Under the pieces are notes generated by a model. The model was not told where the DNA came from and made no database searches. It saw only the letters and a list, made by a program, of their open reading frames with translations. Made by a program: the position numbers and the translations under genes. A stretch of DNA of 64,000 nucleotides. It comes from Flavisolibacter longurius. GTDB taxonomy: Bacteria; Bacteroidota; Bacteroidia; Chitinophagales; Chitinophagaceae. Below are positions 35,114 to 43,417 of the stretch, one piece after another. Positions within the stretch are counted from its first letter, which is position 1, and every line of letters begins with the position of its first letter. The DNA is taken from assembly GCA_014163555.1 (NCBI GenBank), contig JACJGO010000006.1, positions 62,001 through 126,000 of the forward strand, given 5' to 3'.

Positions 35114-36046
35114 ATGTCTTCCATTATTGAAGTAACCGGTCTTACCAAGAACTTCAGGGAATTTACCGCTGTGAATGGACTTTCGTTTGCTGTGCCCAAG
35201 GGCGAAGTGTATGGTTTTTTAGGACAAAACGGTGCCGGAAAATCAACCACCATCCGGATGCTGCTGACATTGATAAAGCCATCTGCGGGAAGCATTCGCA
35301 TTTTGGGAAAAGAACTGACCCATCACCGCAAAGAAATCCTGCAAAAGGTAGGTGCCATCATTGAAAAACCCGATCTCTACAACTACCTCTCGGCTTTGGA
35401 AAACATTCGTATCATGTCTAAGCTAAGCGGCGTTCACCTATCGAACGCCGACCTTATGCAGCACCTGGAAAAAGTAGGACTGAAGGAACGGGCAGCCAGC
35501 AAGGTGAAAACGTTTTCGCAAGGCATGAAACAACGCCTTGGCATTGCCTGTGCGCTGGTGCACAACCCGCCGTTGATTATTCTGGATGAACCCACGAACG
35601 GCCTCGATCCGCAGGGAATAGCCGATGTACGCAACCTGGTGCTGCAATTAAGCCGTGAGGAAGGAAAAACAGTTTTTATTTCTTCGCACCTGCTGAGCGA
35701 AATGGAAATGATCGCCGACTCCATGCTGATCATCGACCGTGGGAAAAAGGTGGCCGAAGGCAGGGTGACTGAATTGTTGCATCCGTCGGAAACACTGGTG
35801 CAATTGCAAACCGAAAACAATTCCACTACAAAACTGTTATTGCAGGAAAGCCGGTGGCAGTCTAACCTGCAATCAGGCGGCGAAGACATCCTGCTGAAAA
35901 TGCACCGCGAAAACGTTCCGGAGTTGAATGCCTTTTTAGTGGCACAAGGTGTTGCTGTTTATTCGCTGCACGCCAGGCATTCACTCGAAGATTATTTTTT
36001 ATCACTTACAACGCCCAACCAGCATGTGGCAGCTTACACGGATTGA
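35114..36046 (+). CDS. ABC-2 type transporter ATP-binding protein
   Basis: A 310-residue ATPase with Walker A GQNGAGKST (37-45), signature FSQGMKQRL (134-142), Walker B LIILDEP (154-160) and switch His (SSH, 192). The C-terminal 90 residues form the extra domain found in DrrA/NatA-like exporters. It drives export together with the permease encoded next, whose start lies 23 bp inside this gene. The substrate is unknown. Confidence 0.92.
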   Translation: MSSIIEVTGLTKNFREFTAVNGLSFAVPKGEVYGFLGQNGAGKSTTIRMLLTLIKPSAGSIRILGKELTHHRKEILQKVGAIIEKPDLYNYLSALENIRIMSKLSGVHLSNADLMQHLEKVGLKERAASKVKTFSQGMKQRLGIACALVHNPPLIILDEPTNGLDPQGIADVRNLVLQLSREEGKTVFISSHLLSEMEMIADSMLIIDRGKKVAEGRVTELLHPSETLVQLQTENNSTTKLLLQESRWQSNLQSGGEDILLKMHRENVPELNAFLVAQGVAVYSLHARHSLEDYFLSLTTPNQHVAAYTD

Positions 36047-36863
36047 ACTGTTTAAGGTCTTTCGTAAACCCCGTACCTATATTGCCTTTGCGGCCATAGG
36101 GTTGATCATTCTCCTGATCCAGTTTGCGATGTATGCCGATGGTGAGCAGTACTTGGAATTCATGCTGCAAAACATCAATGCTGCCTTTGACATTGAAGGC
36201 AAAAAGCTCAATGGCTATTTTATTTTTTATCTCATTCTGCACACGTTGTTGGTGCATGTGCCGCTCCTGATTTGCCTGGTGGCCGGTGATGCCGTAGCCG
36301 GCGAAGCCAACATGGGCACCTTGCGGTTGCTGGTTACCAAACCGGTAAGCCGTACGCAACTGTTGCTAAGTAAATTTTTTGCTTCCTGCATCTATACCCT
36401 TTTGTTGTTAACCTTTATGGCAGCAGTCGGTCTCCTGGGATCGATTGCCTTGTTTGGCGTTAGTGATTTAATGGTGCAGAAAAGTGACATGTTCATACTG
36501 CTGGATAAGGGCGATGTGCTGTGGCGCTATGCTGCTTCGTATGGCTTTGCGGCGCTTTCCATGATTACCGTAGCAGCACTGGCATTTTTGTTTTCGGTGT
36601 TTGCCGATAATTCCATTGGCCCGATCATCGGTGCGATGAGTGTAGTGATTGTTTGCACAATTCTGACCACAATGGATATCCCTGTTTTCTATATGCTTAA
36701 GCCATACCTCTTCACCAATCATATGCTCAACTGGAAAGGCCTTTTTGATCAGCCAGTGGATGTGCAGGAAGTAGGCAAATCTGCAGTGGTGCTGCTTTTT
36801 CACATTGTTCTTTTTGTTTCATTGGCAATCTGGGTCTTTCGCAGAAAAGATATTTTATCCTAA
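36024..36863 (+). CDS. ABC-2 type transporter permease
   Basis: A 279-residue inner membrane protein starting at the ATG at 36024 (MWQLTRIELFKVFRKPRTYIA); frames open further upstream lie within the ATPase gene. Six TM segments are visible, with GDAVAGEANMGTLRLLVTKPVSR, the typical cytoplasmic signature of ABC-2 permeases of the NosY/YhgE-like type. It is coupled to the ATPase gene by overlap and followed after 9 bp by a LolA-like protein gene. Confidence 0.88.
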   Translation: MWQLTRIELFKVFRKPRTYIAFAAIGLIILLIQFAMYADGEQYLEFMLQNINAAFDIEGKKLNGYFIFYLILHTLLVHVPLLICLVAGDAVAGEANMGTLRLLVTKPVSRTQLLLSKFFASCIYTLLLLTFMAAVGLLGSIALFGVSDLMVQKSDMFILLDKGDVLWRYAASYGFAALSMITVAALAFLFSVFADNSIGPIIGAMSVVIVCTILTTMDIPVFYMLKPYLFTNHMLNWKGLFDQPVDVQEVGKSAVVLLFHIVLFVSLAIWVFRRKDILS

Positions 36864-36872
36864 ACAAATCGT

Positions 36873-37559
36873 ATGAAATACTTCTTTCTTTTCCTCAGCT
36901 TTTTTGCAGTAAATCGGTTGCTGGCACAAGCCGAAGCCGCCCTGTTGCAAAAGGTGCGTGCCAAGCTGGATAAGGTGTCTGATTACCAGGCCGAAGGCAA
37001 AATGAAGCTGGATGTTTCCTTTATCAATGCGCCGGCATCGAAAGTGACGGTGTATTATAAAAAGCCCAACCGTTACAAAGTAAAAAAAGAAGGCGGCATT
37101 TCGATTTTACCCAAGGGTGGTGTGAGTGTGAATGCGGCCTCGCTGCTGGCCAGCACCAATTATCAAACCGTACCAGGTGGCGCTTCAGTGGTGGATGGTG
37201 TGCCGACCACCATCGTAAAGCTTATTCCCACCGACGAAGCCAGCGATGTGGTATTATCGGTGTTGCATATTGATGAAAAAGCGGCCGTGATCCGCAAAGC
37301 AGTTGTCACCACCAAAGAAAGCGGCACTTATGAAGTGCAACTGGGTTACGGTGCTTATACAGCCTGGGGATTACCCGATAAAGTCGTTTTCACTTTTAAT
37401 ACAAAAGACTATAAGCTGCCCAAAGGCATCACTTTTGAATATGAAAAAGGCGGTGAGAAAAAAGTGGACGACAAGGCAAAGACGAAAAAAGGGAAGGTAG
37501 AAATTACTTATACCAAGTATACCATTAACAAAGGCGTCGATGATAAACATTTTCAGTAG
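36873..37559 (+). CDS. LolA-like periplasmic lipoprotein-carrier-fold protein
   Basis: A 228-residue protein with a signal peptide (cleavage near NRLLAQA). The pattern YQAEGKMKLDVSFINAPASKVTVYYKKPNRYKVKKEGG and the later beta strands match the half-barrel LolA/LppX-type fold, which binds acyl chains. It follows the ABC-2 permease by 9 bp, suggesting that the transporter and this protein act together on a lipid or lipoprotein, but the family also includes proteins of unknown role. The C-terminal third is lysine-rich (GGEKKVDDKAKTKKGK). Confidence 0.7.
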   Translation: MKYFFLFLSFFAVNRLLAQAEAALLQKVRAKLDKVSDYQAEGKMKLDVSFINAPASKVTVYYKKPNRYKVKKEGGISILPKGGVSVNAASLLASTNYQTVPGGASVVDGVPTTIVKLIPTDEASDVVLSVLHIDEKAAVIRKAVVTTKESGTYEVQLGYGAYTAWGLPDKVVFTFNTKDYKLPKGITFEYEKGGEKKVDDKAKTKKGKVEITYTKYTINKGVDDKHFQ

Positions 37560-37670
37560 CGCAAGAATTTTTCCTGTTTTTAAAAGACTGATTGGCGAAA
37601 CGAGAGCCCCTAGCCGCTTCTGCCGGCAGTTGGCCTTTTTTCGCTAAACTTGCATACAGAACCCTTGATC

Positions 37671-38156
37671 ATGACCATAGAAGAAAAAGCGCAGTTTTTA
37701 CGGAACGATTTTATCCCGCTTTTGCAGGCGCTTCCTACTGAAGTCAAGCCAGCCTGGGGTAAAATGACAGTGCAGCAAATGATAGAGCATTTTTCTGACA
37801 GTGTACGCATTGCTTCGGGCAAAGCGGTTCATACCAATGTGCTGACCCCGCCGGAACAACTGGATAAAATGCGCAGTTTTTTGGAAAGCGACAAACCTTT
37901 TCGCGAAAACACCAAAAACCTGTTAATGCCGGAAATTCCGGCCCCGGTACAAAATCCTTCCAAGGCAGAAGCGGTAAAAGAATTGCAGCAGGAGCTTCAG
38001 TTTTTCTTTTCTGTTTTTGAAAAGAACAACCTGCAGGTGACCCGCAACCCGTTTTTTGGCGATCTGACCTATGAGCAAAACATTCAGTTGCTTTACAAAC
38101 ATGCCCTGCATCACCTGCGGCAGTTTACGCCGGTTGTATCAAATGATGCTGCCTGA
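37671..38156 (+). CDS. DUF1569 (DinB-like four-helix) protein
   Basis: A 161-residue cytoplasmic protein from the ATG at 37671 (MTIEEKAQFLRNDFIPLL); an upstream TTG at 37650 is unlikely because a TAAACTTG -7-like sequence overlaps it. WGKMTVQQMIEHFSDSVRIASG and ALHHLRQF near the C-terminus provide the spaced histidines of DinB-like metal-binding four-helix bundles. The family is of unknown function, possibly thiol- or metal-dependent transferases. The next gene downstream is paaZ, 80 bp away, but a functional link is not evident. Confidence 0.75.
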   Translation: MTIEEKAQFLRNDFIPLLQALPTEVKPAWGKMTVQQMIEHFSDSVRIASGKAVHTNVLTPPEQLDKMRSFLESDKPFRENTKNLLMPEIPAPVQNPSKAEAVKELQQELQFFFSVFEKNNLQVTRNPFFGDLTYEQNIQLLYKHALHHLRQFTPVVSNDAA

Positions 38157-38236
38157 GAAATACATGGAATCGCATACCTGTTGCCAATACAGGTAACACG
38201 TCCAATTTATAAACGATTGCTTAACGCTATATTGAA

Positions 38237-40336
38237 ATGATGGAACAGAACGCAACTTCCAATGAACAGATTTTTTCCTCGCAAACAAAAATTACCAAAC
38301 TTGAAAACTACATCACCGGTCGTTGGGTGAGGGGTGACGGTGAAGGACAACCGTTATTTGACGCGGTAACCGGTGATGCCATTGCAGCCGTTACCACCAA
38401 AGGGCTGGACTTTGCTTCCGTGTTGCAGTATGGCAGGGAAGTCGGCAATGCTGCTTTGCGCAAGCTGACCTTTCACGAACGCGGACGGATGCTTCGGGCC
38501 CTGGCAGTGCACCTGATGGCGAACAAAGAAAAATTTTATGCGGTTAGTTATCGCACCGGTGCCACCCGTGCCGATGGCTGGATCGATATCGAAGGCGGCA
38601 TTGGTAACCTGTTTGCCAATGCATCCTTACGCCGCAAGTTTCCCGACCTTCCCTATTGCACCGATGGTGATCCAATTGCCTTGAGCAAAGGCGGAACCTT
38701 TATGGGTCATCACCTTCTGGTACCAAAAGAAGGCGTGGCAGTACACATCAACGCCTATAACTTTCCCATATGGGGCCTGCTGGAAAAATGTGCAGTGAAC
38801 TGGTTGGCCGGTGTACCAGCTGTTGTCAAGCCCGCCAGCATTACGTCTTTTCTAACGGAGGCCGTGGTAAAAGAAATCATTGCTTCGGGTATTTTGCCCG
38901 AAGGCGCTTTGCAGTTGATTTGCGGTAGCGCCGGCGATATGCTGGACCATGTTACGGCGCAGGATGTGGTAACATTTACAGGATCCAAATCTACTGGGCT
39001 GCTGTTAAAATCCGGTAAACGCATCCTGGAAGAAAGTGTGCCGTTCAACATGGAAGCGGATTCGCTCAACGCTATTGTGCTGGGTCGTGACGCCGAACCT
39101 GGCTCACCCGAATGGGACATCTTTGTAAAAGAAGTACGCAAAGAGATGACGGTGAAAGCAGGGCAGAAGTGCACAGCCATCCGCCGCATTTTTGTTCCGG
39201 AGCACCTGCTGGAAGAAGCGTATAAAGCCATTGGCAAAGCGCTGGCGCAAACAGCCATTGGTAACCCGTACAATGAAAAGGTACGCATGGGTGCATTGGC
39301 CGGAAAAAGTCAGCGAGATGAAGTAAAGGCCAACGTTCAAAAACTGCTGGCGTCTGCGCAGTTGGTGTATGGGTCGATGGACAGCGTGGAGCTGATTGAC
39401 GCCGATGCGGAGAAAGGTGCTTTTCTTTCGCCGCTGCTCCTGCTGAGCAAAGATCCGTTTCGCAATACGGCTGTGCATGATATAGAAGCGTTCGGACCGG
39501 TAAGCACGATCATGCCGTATAAAGACCTGGATGAAGCCGTACGGCTGGCAAAAAAAGGACAAGGCTCTTTATGTTGTTCCATCGTAACCAACAACGATAA
39601 ACTGGCGACTGAATTTGTGGTTGGCGCCGCCACACATCATGGAAGAATTTTGGTCTTAAACCGCGATAACGCCAAAGAAAGCACAGGCCATGGTTCCCCG
39701 CTTCCGCTGTTGATTCATGGCGGTCCGGGACGGGCCGGCGGTGGCGAAGAAATGGGCGGCGTACGCGGCGTAAAACATTACATGCAACGAGTGGCGATTC
39801 AGGGTTCTCCTACAACCATCACAGCCATTACCCAACAATACCAACCAAACGCAAAGGGTATTCAAACTAGTACGCATCCCTTCCGGAAATATTATGAGGA
39901 TTTGCAGGTGGGTGAGCAGATTATTACCGAAAAACGGGTTATTACAGCCGAAGACATTGATGCCTTTGCTGATCTGAGTGGCGATCATTTTTATGCGCAT
40001 AAAAAGAACACGGATTTTACCGGAACCATGTTTGAAAAGCAGGTGGCACATGGTTATTTTATTTTAAGTGCAGCGGCAGGTTTGTTTGTCGATGGCAGCG
40101 ACCTGGGACCGGTGTTGCTCAATTACGGCATTGATGAATTGCGCTTCACGAAGCCGGTTTACCCCGGCACGGAACTAACGATACGCTTTACGTGTAAAGA
40201 AAAGATCCCGCAGGATAAAAAAGAAGAAACGGATATTCCTAAAGGCATTGTAAAATGGCTGGTGGAAATGCTGGACGAAACGGGTGAGATTGTTGGTATA
40301 GCAACCATATTGACAATGGTGAAGAGGACGAGTTGA
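38237..40336 (+). CDS. paaZ: PaaZ bifunctional oxepin-CoA hydrolase / semialdehyde dehydrogenase
   Basis: A 699-residue fusion, close to the usual 680. The N-terminal aldehyde dehydrogenase domain (about 20-530) has the general base E273 (NMEADSLN) and catalytic C312 (GQKCTAIRR). The C-terminal MaoC-type hydratase domain (about 550-695) has GDHFYAHKKNTDFTGTMFEK and VAHGYF. Together they open the oxepin-CoA ring and oxidise the resulting aldehyde in aerobic phenylacetate degradation. It is the first of a row of paa genes. A 17-bp inverted-repeat arm begins 2 bp after its stop, where a GxxExxY gene is inserted. Confidence 0.94.
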   Translation: MMEQNATSNEQIFSSQTKITKLENYITGRWVRGDGEGQPLFDAVTGDAIAAVTTKGLDFASVLQYGREVGNAALRKLTFHERGRMLRALAVHLMANKEKFYAVSYRTGATRADGWIDIEGGIGNLFANASLRRKFPDLPYCTDGDPIALSKGGTFMGHHLLVPKEGVAVHINAYNFPIWGLLEKCAVNWLAGVPAVVKPASITSFLTEAVVKEIIASGILPEGALQLICGSAGDMLDHVTAQDVVTFTGSKSTGLLLKSGKRILEESVPFNMEADSLNAIVLGRDAEPGSPEWDIFVKEVRKEMTVKAGQKCTAIRRIFVPEHLLEEAYKAIGKALAQTAIGNPYNEKVRMGALAGKSQRDEVKANVQKLLASAQLVYGSMDSVELIDADAEKGAFLSPLLLLSKDPFRNTAVHDIEAFGPVSTIMPYKDLDEAVRLAKKGQGSLCCSIVTNNDKLATEFVVGAATHHGRILVLNRDNAKESTGHGSPLPLLIHGGPGRAGGGEEMGGVRGVKHYMQRVAIQGSPTTITAITQQYQPNAKGIQTSTHPFRKYYEDLQVGEQIITEKRVITAEDIDAFADLSGDHFYAHKKNTDFTGTMFEKQVAHGYFILSAAAGLFVDGSDLGPVLLNYGIDELRFTKPVYPGTELTIRFTCKEKIPQDKKEETDIPKGIVKWLVEMLDETGEIVGIATILTMVKRTS

Positions 40337-40337
40337 G

Positions 40338-40788
40338 TTCTCGCGGAGGCACAGCGTACGCTGAGATTTGTTAATTTACGATAATGGAAATCAACACAGT
40401 CTCCGGAGCAACTGTTGACGAAGCAATAAAGATTCATACTGACCTGGGTCTTGGTTTGTTAGAATCCGTATATGAAGAATTGTTAGCCTACCGGCTTACA
40501 AAAAGAGGCTTTTCAATAAAGCGCCAGGTTCCGATCCCAGTGGTTTATGAAAATATTAAAATGGAACTTGGTTTCCGCGCAGATTTAATTGTAGAAAACT
40601 GTGTCATTGTTGAAATAAAATCGGTTGAGGCATTAGCCCCGGTCCATCATAAACAATTGCTAACCTACCTAAAACTTACGGAGATAACTGTTGGACTATT
40701 GATTAATTTTAATGAGGCATTATTGAAAAATGGTTTAAAACGGATTGTCAATAATTATTTACCTGCGTCCTCTGTGCCTCCGCGAGAA
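40338..40788. repeat. 17-bp inverted repeats flanking the GxxExxY gene
   Basis: TTCTCGCGGAGGCACAG at 40338-40354 is perfectly complementary to 40772-40788, and similarity continues inward (ACGC shared) with a few mismatches. The right arm lies within the last codons of the GxxExxY gene and encodes its SVPPREIKF tail. The structure looks like the ends of a small mobile cassette inserted between paaZ and the next paa gene. No target-site duplication is clear. Confidence 0.8.
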
Positions 40789-40800
40789 ATAAAATTCTGA
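40384..40800 (+). CDS. GxxExxY-family protein (PD-(D/E)XK nuclease-like fold)
   Basis: A 138-residue protein with the defining GLLESVY motif (G24, E27, Y30) and a PD-(D/E)XK-like core FRADLIVENCVIVEIKS (D67, E77, K79). The family is common in Bacteroidetes, Planctomycetes and cyanobacteria; biochemical function is unknown, with a nuclease-related role inferred from fold. It is AT-richer than its neighbours and flanked by 17-bp inverted repeats, all between otherwise contiguous paa genes. This indicates recent acquisition. Its stop is 4 bp from the next paa gene, so it should still allow read-through transcription. Confidence 0.9.
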   Translation: MEINTVSGATVDEAIKIHTDLGLGLLESVYEELLAYRLTKRGFSIKRQVPIPVVYENIKMELGFRADLIVENCVIVEIKSVEALAPVHHKQLLTYLKLTEITVGLLINFNEALLKNGLKRIVNNYLPASSVPPREIKF

Positions 40801-40804
40801 AACT

Positions 40805-41584
40805 ATGGCAAAAGACTTAATCAACGGCTACGTAAGTCCAGAAACACACAAAGGAATTACAACCATTGAGTTTTTTCATCCGCAAAGCAACTCGCTGCCG
40901 CGTAAAATGCTGGCCGAACTTGCCCATGAGATTCATACGGCCGGTATCGACAACGATACCAACGTGATTGTGCTGCGCTCCGGAGGGGAAAAAGCTTTTT
41001 GTGCCGGCGCTTCGTTTGATGAACTTACCCGCATCGAGAACAAGGAAAAAGGCTACGAATTTTTCAGCGGCTTTGCCGAAGTGATCAACGCCATGCGCAA
41101 ATGTCCTAAGCTGATCATCGGCCGTATTCACGGTAAATGTGTTGGCGGTGGCGTTGGCCTGGCCGCATCGGTGGATTATGCCATTGCCGTAGAAGGCGCA
41201 GAAGTGAAACTCAGCGAACTTGCTGTAGGCATTGGTCCTTTTGTAGTAGGTCCGGCCATACAACGCAAGATTGGGCTTTCTGCCTTTTCGCAACTGGCCA
41301 TAGATGCCACGCTGTGGCGAAACTCCGACTGGGCCCGTCGCAAAGGCTTGTTTGCGGAAGTACATCCCACATCCGAAAGCATGGATGAATCCATCAACCG
41401 CTTGTCTAACCAACTGGCGCATTCCAGTCCGGAGGCCATGAGCGAATTGAAAAAAGTTTTCTGGCAAGGTACGGATGACTGGGATGAACTGCTGACACGC
41501 AGAGCCGAGATTAGCGGCCGCCTGGTATTAAGCCATTTTACCCGTGACGCCATTGCAAAATTCAAAACAAAGGCAACAACGTGA
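40805..41584 (+). CDS. Enoyl-CoA hydratase/isomerase of the paa cluster
   Basis: A 259-residue crotonase-fold protein. Oxyanion-hole elements FCAGASFDEL and GKCVGGGVGLAASVDYAIA are visible. The position usually held by the catalytic glutamate lies in VKLSELAVGIGP, which contains a Glu. Within a paa cluster that already has paaG, it probably serves as the PaaF-type 2,3-dehydroadipyl-CoA hydratase, but the assignment between hydratase and isomerase is by context. It is followed by paaD after 10 bp. Confidence 0.8.
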   Translation: MAKDLINGYVSPETHKGITTIEFFHPQSNSLPRKMLAELAHEIHTAGIDNDTNVIVLRSGGEKAFCAGASFDELTRIENKEKGYEFFSGFAEVINAMRKCPKLIIGRIHGKCVGGGVGLAASVDYAIAVEGAEVKLSELAVGIGPFVVGPAIQRKIGLSAFSQLAIDATLWRNSDWARRKGLFAEVHPTSESMDESINRLSNQLAHSSPEAMSELKKVFWQGTDDWDELLTRRAEISGRLVLSHFTRDAIAKFKTKATT

Positions 41585-41594
41585 GGAGTGAAGA

Positions 41595-42113
41595 TTGAAA
41601 CCTTATCATTTAGAACATACAACGTTTACGGAAGAAGAAGATTCTATCTGGCAACTACTTGAAGAAGTAAAGGATCCCGAAGTGCCGGTGCTTTCCATTC
41701 TTGACCTGGGGATCGTTCGAGATCTTTCTTATCATGAGGGAAAGGTGATGATCACCATTACACCAACGTATTCCGGTTGTCCGGCGATGGATGTCATAGC
41801 CATGGACATTCGCCTGAAGCTATTGGAAAAAGGGTATCGCAATATCCAGGTGGTACAACAACTTTCACCCGCCTGGACAACCGACTGGATGACTGAAGAA
41901 GGCAAACAAAAATTAAAAGCTTTTGGCATTGCACCGCCTAATCCCAAACAACAATTTTGTACCTCTGATATGTTTCGCGAAGAAAGTGTGCAATGTCCCC
42001 ACTGCCAATCCTATCATACAGAGCTGTTGAGTCAGTTTTCCTCTACCGCCTGTAAAGCCATGTATCGCTGTTTGGACTGCCGGGAAGCGTTTGATTATTT
42101 CAAATGCCACTAG
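41595..42113 (+). CDS. paaD: PaaD, maturation factor of phenylacetyl-CoA epoxidase
   Basis: A 172-residue protein with an N-terminal MIP18/DUF59 domain (EEVKDPEVPVLSILDLGIVRD, TYSGCPAMDVIAMDI) and a C-terminal zinc-ribbon (CPHCQSYH and CLDCREAF), the standard PaaD layout. It is required for assembly of the PaaABCE epoxidase metal centres. The start is TTG at 41595, supported by GAGGAG 6 nt upstream and the lack of any alternative near the domain start. The epoxidase subunits themselves are not in this window, so they must lie elsewhere. Confidence 0.92.
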   Translation: MKPYHLEHTTFTEEEDSIWQLLEEVKDPEVPVLSILDLGIVRDLSYHEGKVMITITPTYSGCPAMDVIAMDIRLKLLEKGYRNIQVVQQLSPAWTTDWMTEEGKQKLKAFGIAPPNPKQQFCTSDMFREESVQCPHCQSYHTELLSQFSSTACKAMYRCLDCREAFDYFKCH

Positions 42114-42115
42114 GC

Positions 42116-42143
42116 AGTTCACGTGTTCACTTGTTTACAAGTT
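42116..42143. repeat. Second copy of the TTCAC-word intergenic element
   Basis: This segment matches 24747-24774 at 26 of 28 positions; the shared core includes TTCACTTGTT. It starts 3 bp after the paaD stop and is followed by a further AAGTTCACAAGTT that also occurs in the first copy. It can fold locally (CACTTGT with ACAAGTT). Confidence 0.75.
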
Positions 42144-42209
42144 CACAAGTTGCTGGGCTCTGCTCTCCACAAACGAAACAAGCTTAGATTTGATCTTTAA
42201 TTTTTTTGC

Positions 42210-42983
42210 ATGCCCTCAATTCTTTTCGACGTCAACGATTCAGTAGCCACCATCACCTTAAATCGTCCGGACAAGTACAATGCGTTCAACCGCGAAATGG
42301 CCTTACTGCTGCAGAACAAGCTGGATGCCTGTGCTGCAAAAGAAATCCGTTGCGTATTAATCACCGGTGCAGGAAAAGCCTTTTGCTCCGGACAAGACCT
42401 GGAAGAAGTGGTTGATCCAACCGGGCCGAAGATTGAACATATCGTAGGGGAACACTACAATCCGATCATTACCCGCATCCGTAAACTGGAGAAGCCTGTT
42501 GTAGCGGCTGTAAACGGTGTGGCTGCCGGCGCTGGCGCCAACATTGCACTGGCCTGCGATATAGTAGTGGCAGCGCAATCCGCAACTTTCATCCAGGCTT
42601 TTTCAAAAATCGGGCTGATCCCGGACAGCGGCGGAACTTTCTTCTTGCCCCGCTTAGTCGGCTGGCAAAAAGCATCTGCCCTGATGATGTTAGGCGATAA
42701 AGTAAGTGCGGAAGAAGCCGAGCGGATGGGCATGATCTATAAATTCTTTCTTAACGAAACCTTTGCAGACGAAGCCCGCAGGATTGCGACCACACTTGCG
42801 GCAATGCCTACCAAAGGGCTTGCCTATACCAAAATTTTACTTGATAATTCGTTTGAGAACAGTTATGAAAACCAACTGCATGACGAAGAAATTTTTCAGC
42901 AGCGGGCTGGCCGGACAAGCGATTACAAAGAAGGCGTGGACGCATTTTTACAGAAACGAAAACCAAATTTCACCGGCGAATGA
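42210..42983 (+). CDS. paaG: PaaG 1,2-epoxyphenylacetyl-CoA isomerase
   Basis: A 257-residue crotonase-family enzyme. ITLNRPDKYNAFNREM, FCSGQDLEEV and GVAAGAGANIALACDIVVAA are typical of PaaG, with GLIPDSGGTFFLPRLVG carrying the Asp used by PaaG-type isomerases instead of the hydratase Glu. It converts the ring epoxide to oxepin-CoA. Its stop overlaps the paaI start by 4 bp. Confidence 0.9.
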   Translation: MPSILFDVNDSVATITLNRPDKYNAFNREMALLLQNKLDACAAKEIRCVLITGAGKAFCSGQDLEEVVDPTGPKIEHIVGEHYNPIITRIRKLEKPVVAAVNGVAAGAGANIALACDIVVAAQSATFIQAFSKIGLIPDSGGTFFLPRLVGWQKASALMMLGDKVSAEEAERMGMIYKFFLNETFADEARRIATTLAAMPTKGLAYTKILLDNSFENSYENQLHDEEIFQQRAGRTSDYKEGVDAFLQKRKPNFTGE

Positions 42984-43417
42984 ATACACAGGCAGGAAAC
43001 GATCAACTGGCACAAACAGTAGTGGACAAAATGATGCGGCAGGATGCCTTCAGCCAATGGTTAGGCATCACCGTTATAGACGTGAGAATAGGCTATTCGA
43101 AAATTCAAATGACACTACGGGAGGATATGATGAATGGCTTTGGTGTGATTCATGGCGGCATTGCATTTTCGCTTGCCGACAGTGCTTTTGCTTTTGCCTG
43201 TAACAATCGCAATAATCTATCCCTTGCTTTGGATACGAATATTACGTTCACCAAATCCACCCGGCCGGGTGATGTGCTCACTGCGGAAGCTGTGGAAGTG
43301 CACAACGGGAAAAGCACGGGTCTTTACCTTATTACTGTTACGAACCAGGAAGGGGTGCAGGTTGCCCATTTCAAAGGCACCTGTTTCCGCACCGGAAAAC
43401 CCCTTGTTGATGCATGA
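42980..43417 (+). CDS. paaI: PaaI hotdog-fold acyl-CoA thioesterase
   Basis: A 145-residue thioesterase. GFGVIHGGIAFSLADSAFAFACN contains the HGG motif and helix Asp of the PaaI family, and SLALDTNITFTKSTRPGD completes the hotdog. It hydrolyses hydroxyphenylacetyl-CoA and other dead-end thioesters that would trap CoA. It overlaps paaG upstream and the VTT-domain gene downstream by 4 bp each, so these genes are tightly coupled. Confidence 0.93.
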   Translation: MNTQAGNDQLAQTVVDKMMRQDAFSQWLGITVIDVRIGYSKIQMTLREDMMNGFGVIHGGIAFSLADSAFAFACNNRNNLSLALDTNITFTKSTRPGDVLTAEAVEVHNGKSTGLYLITVTNQEGVQVAHFKGTCFRTGKPLVDA

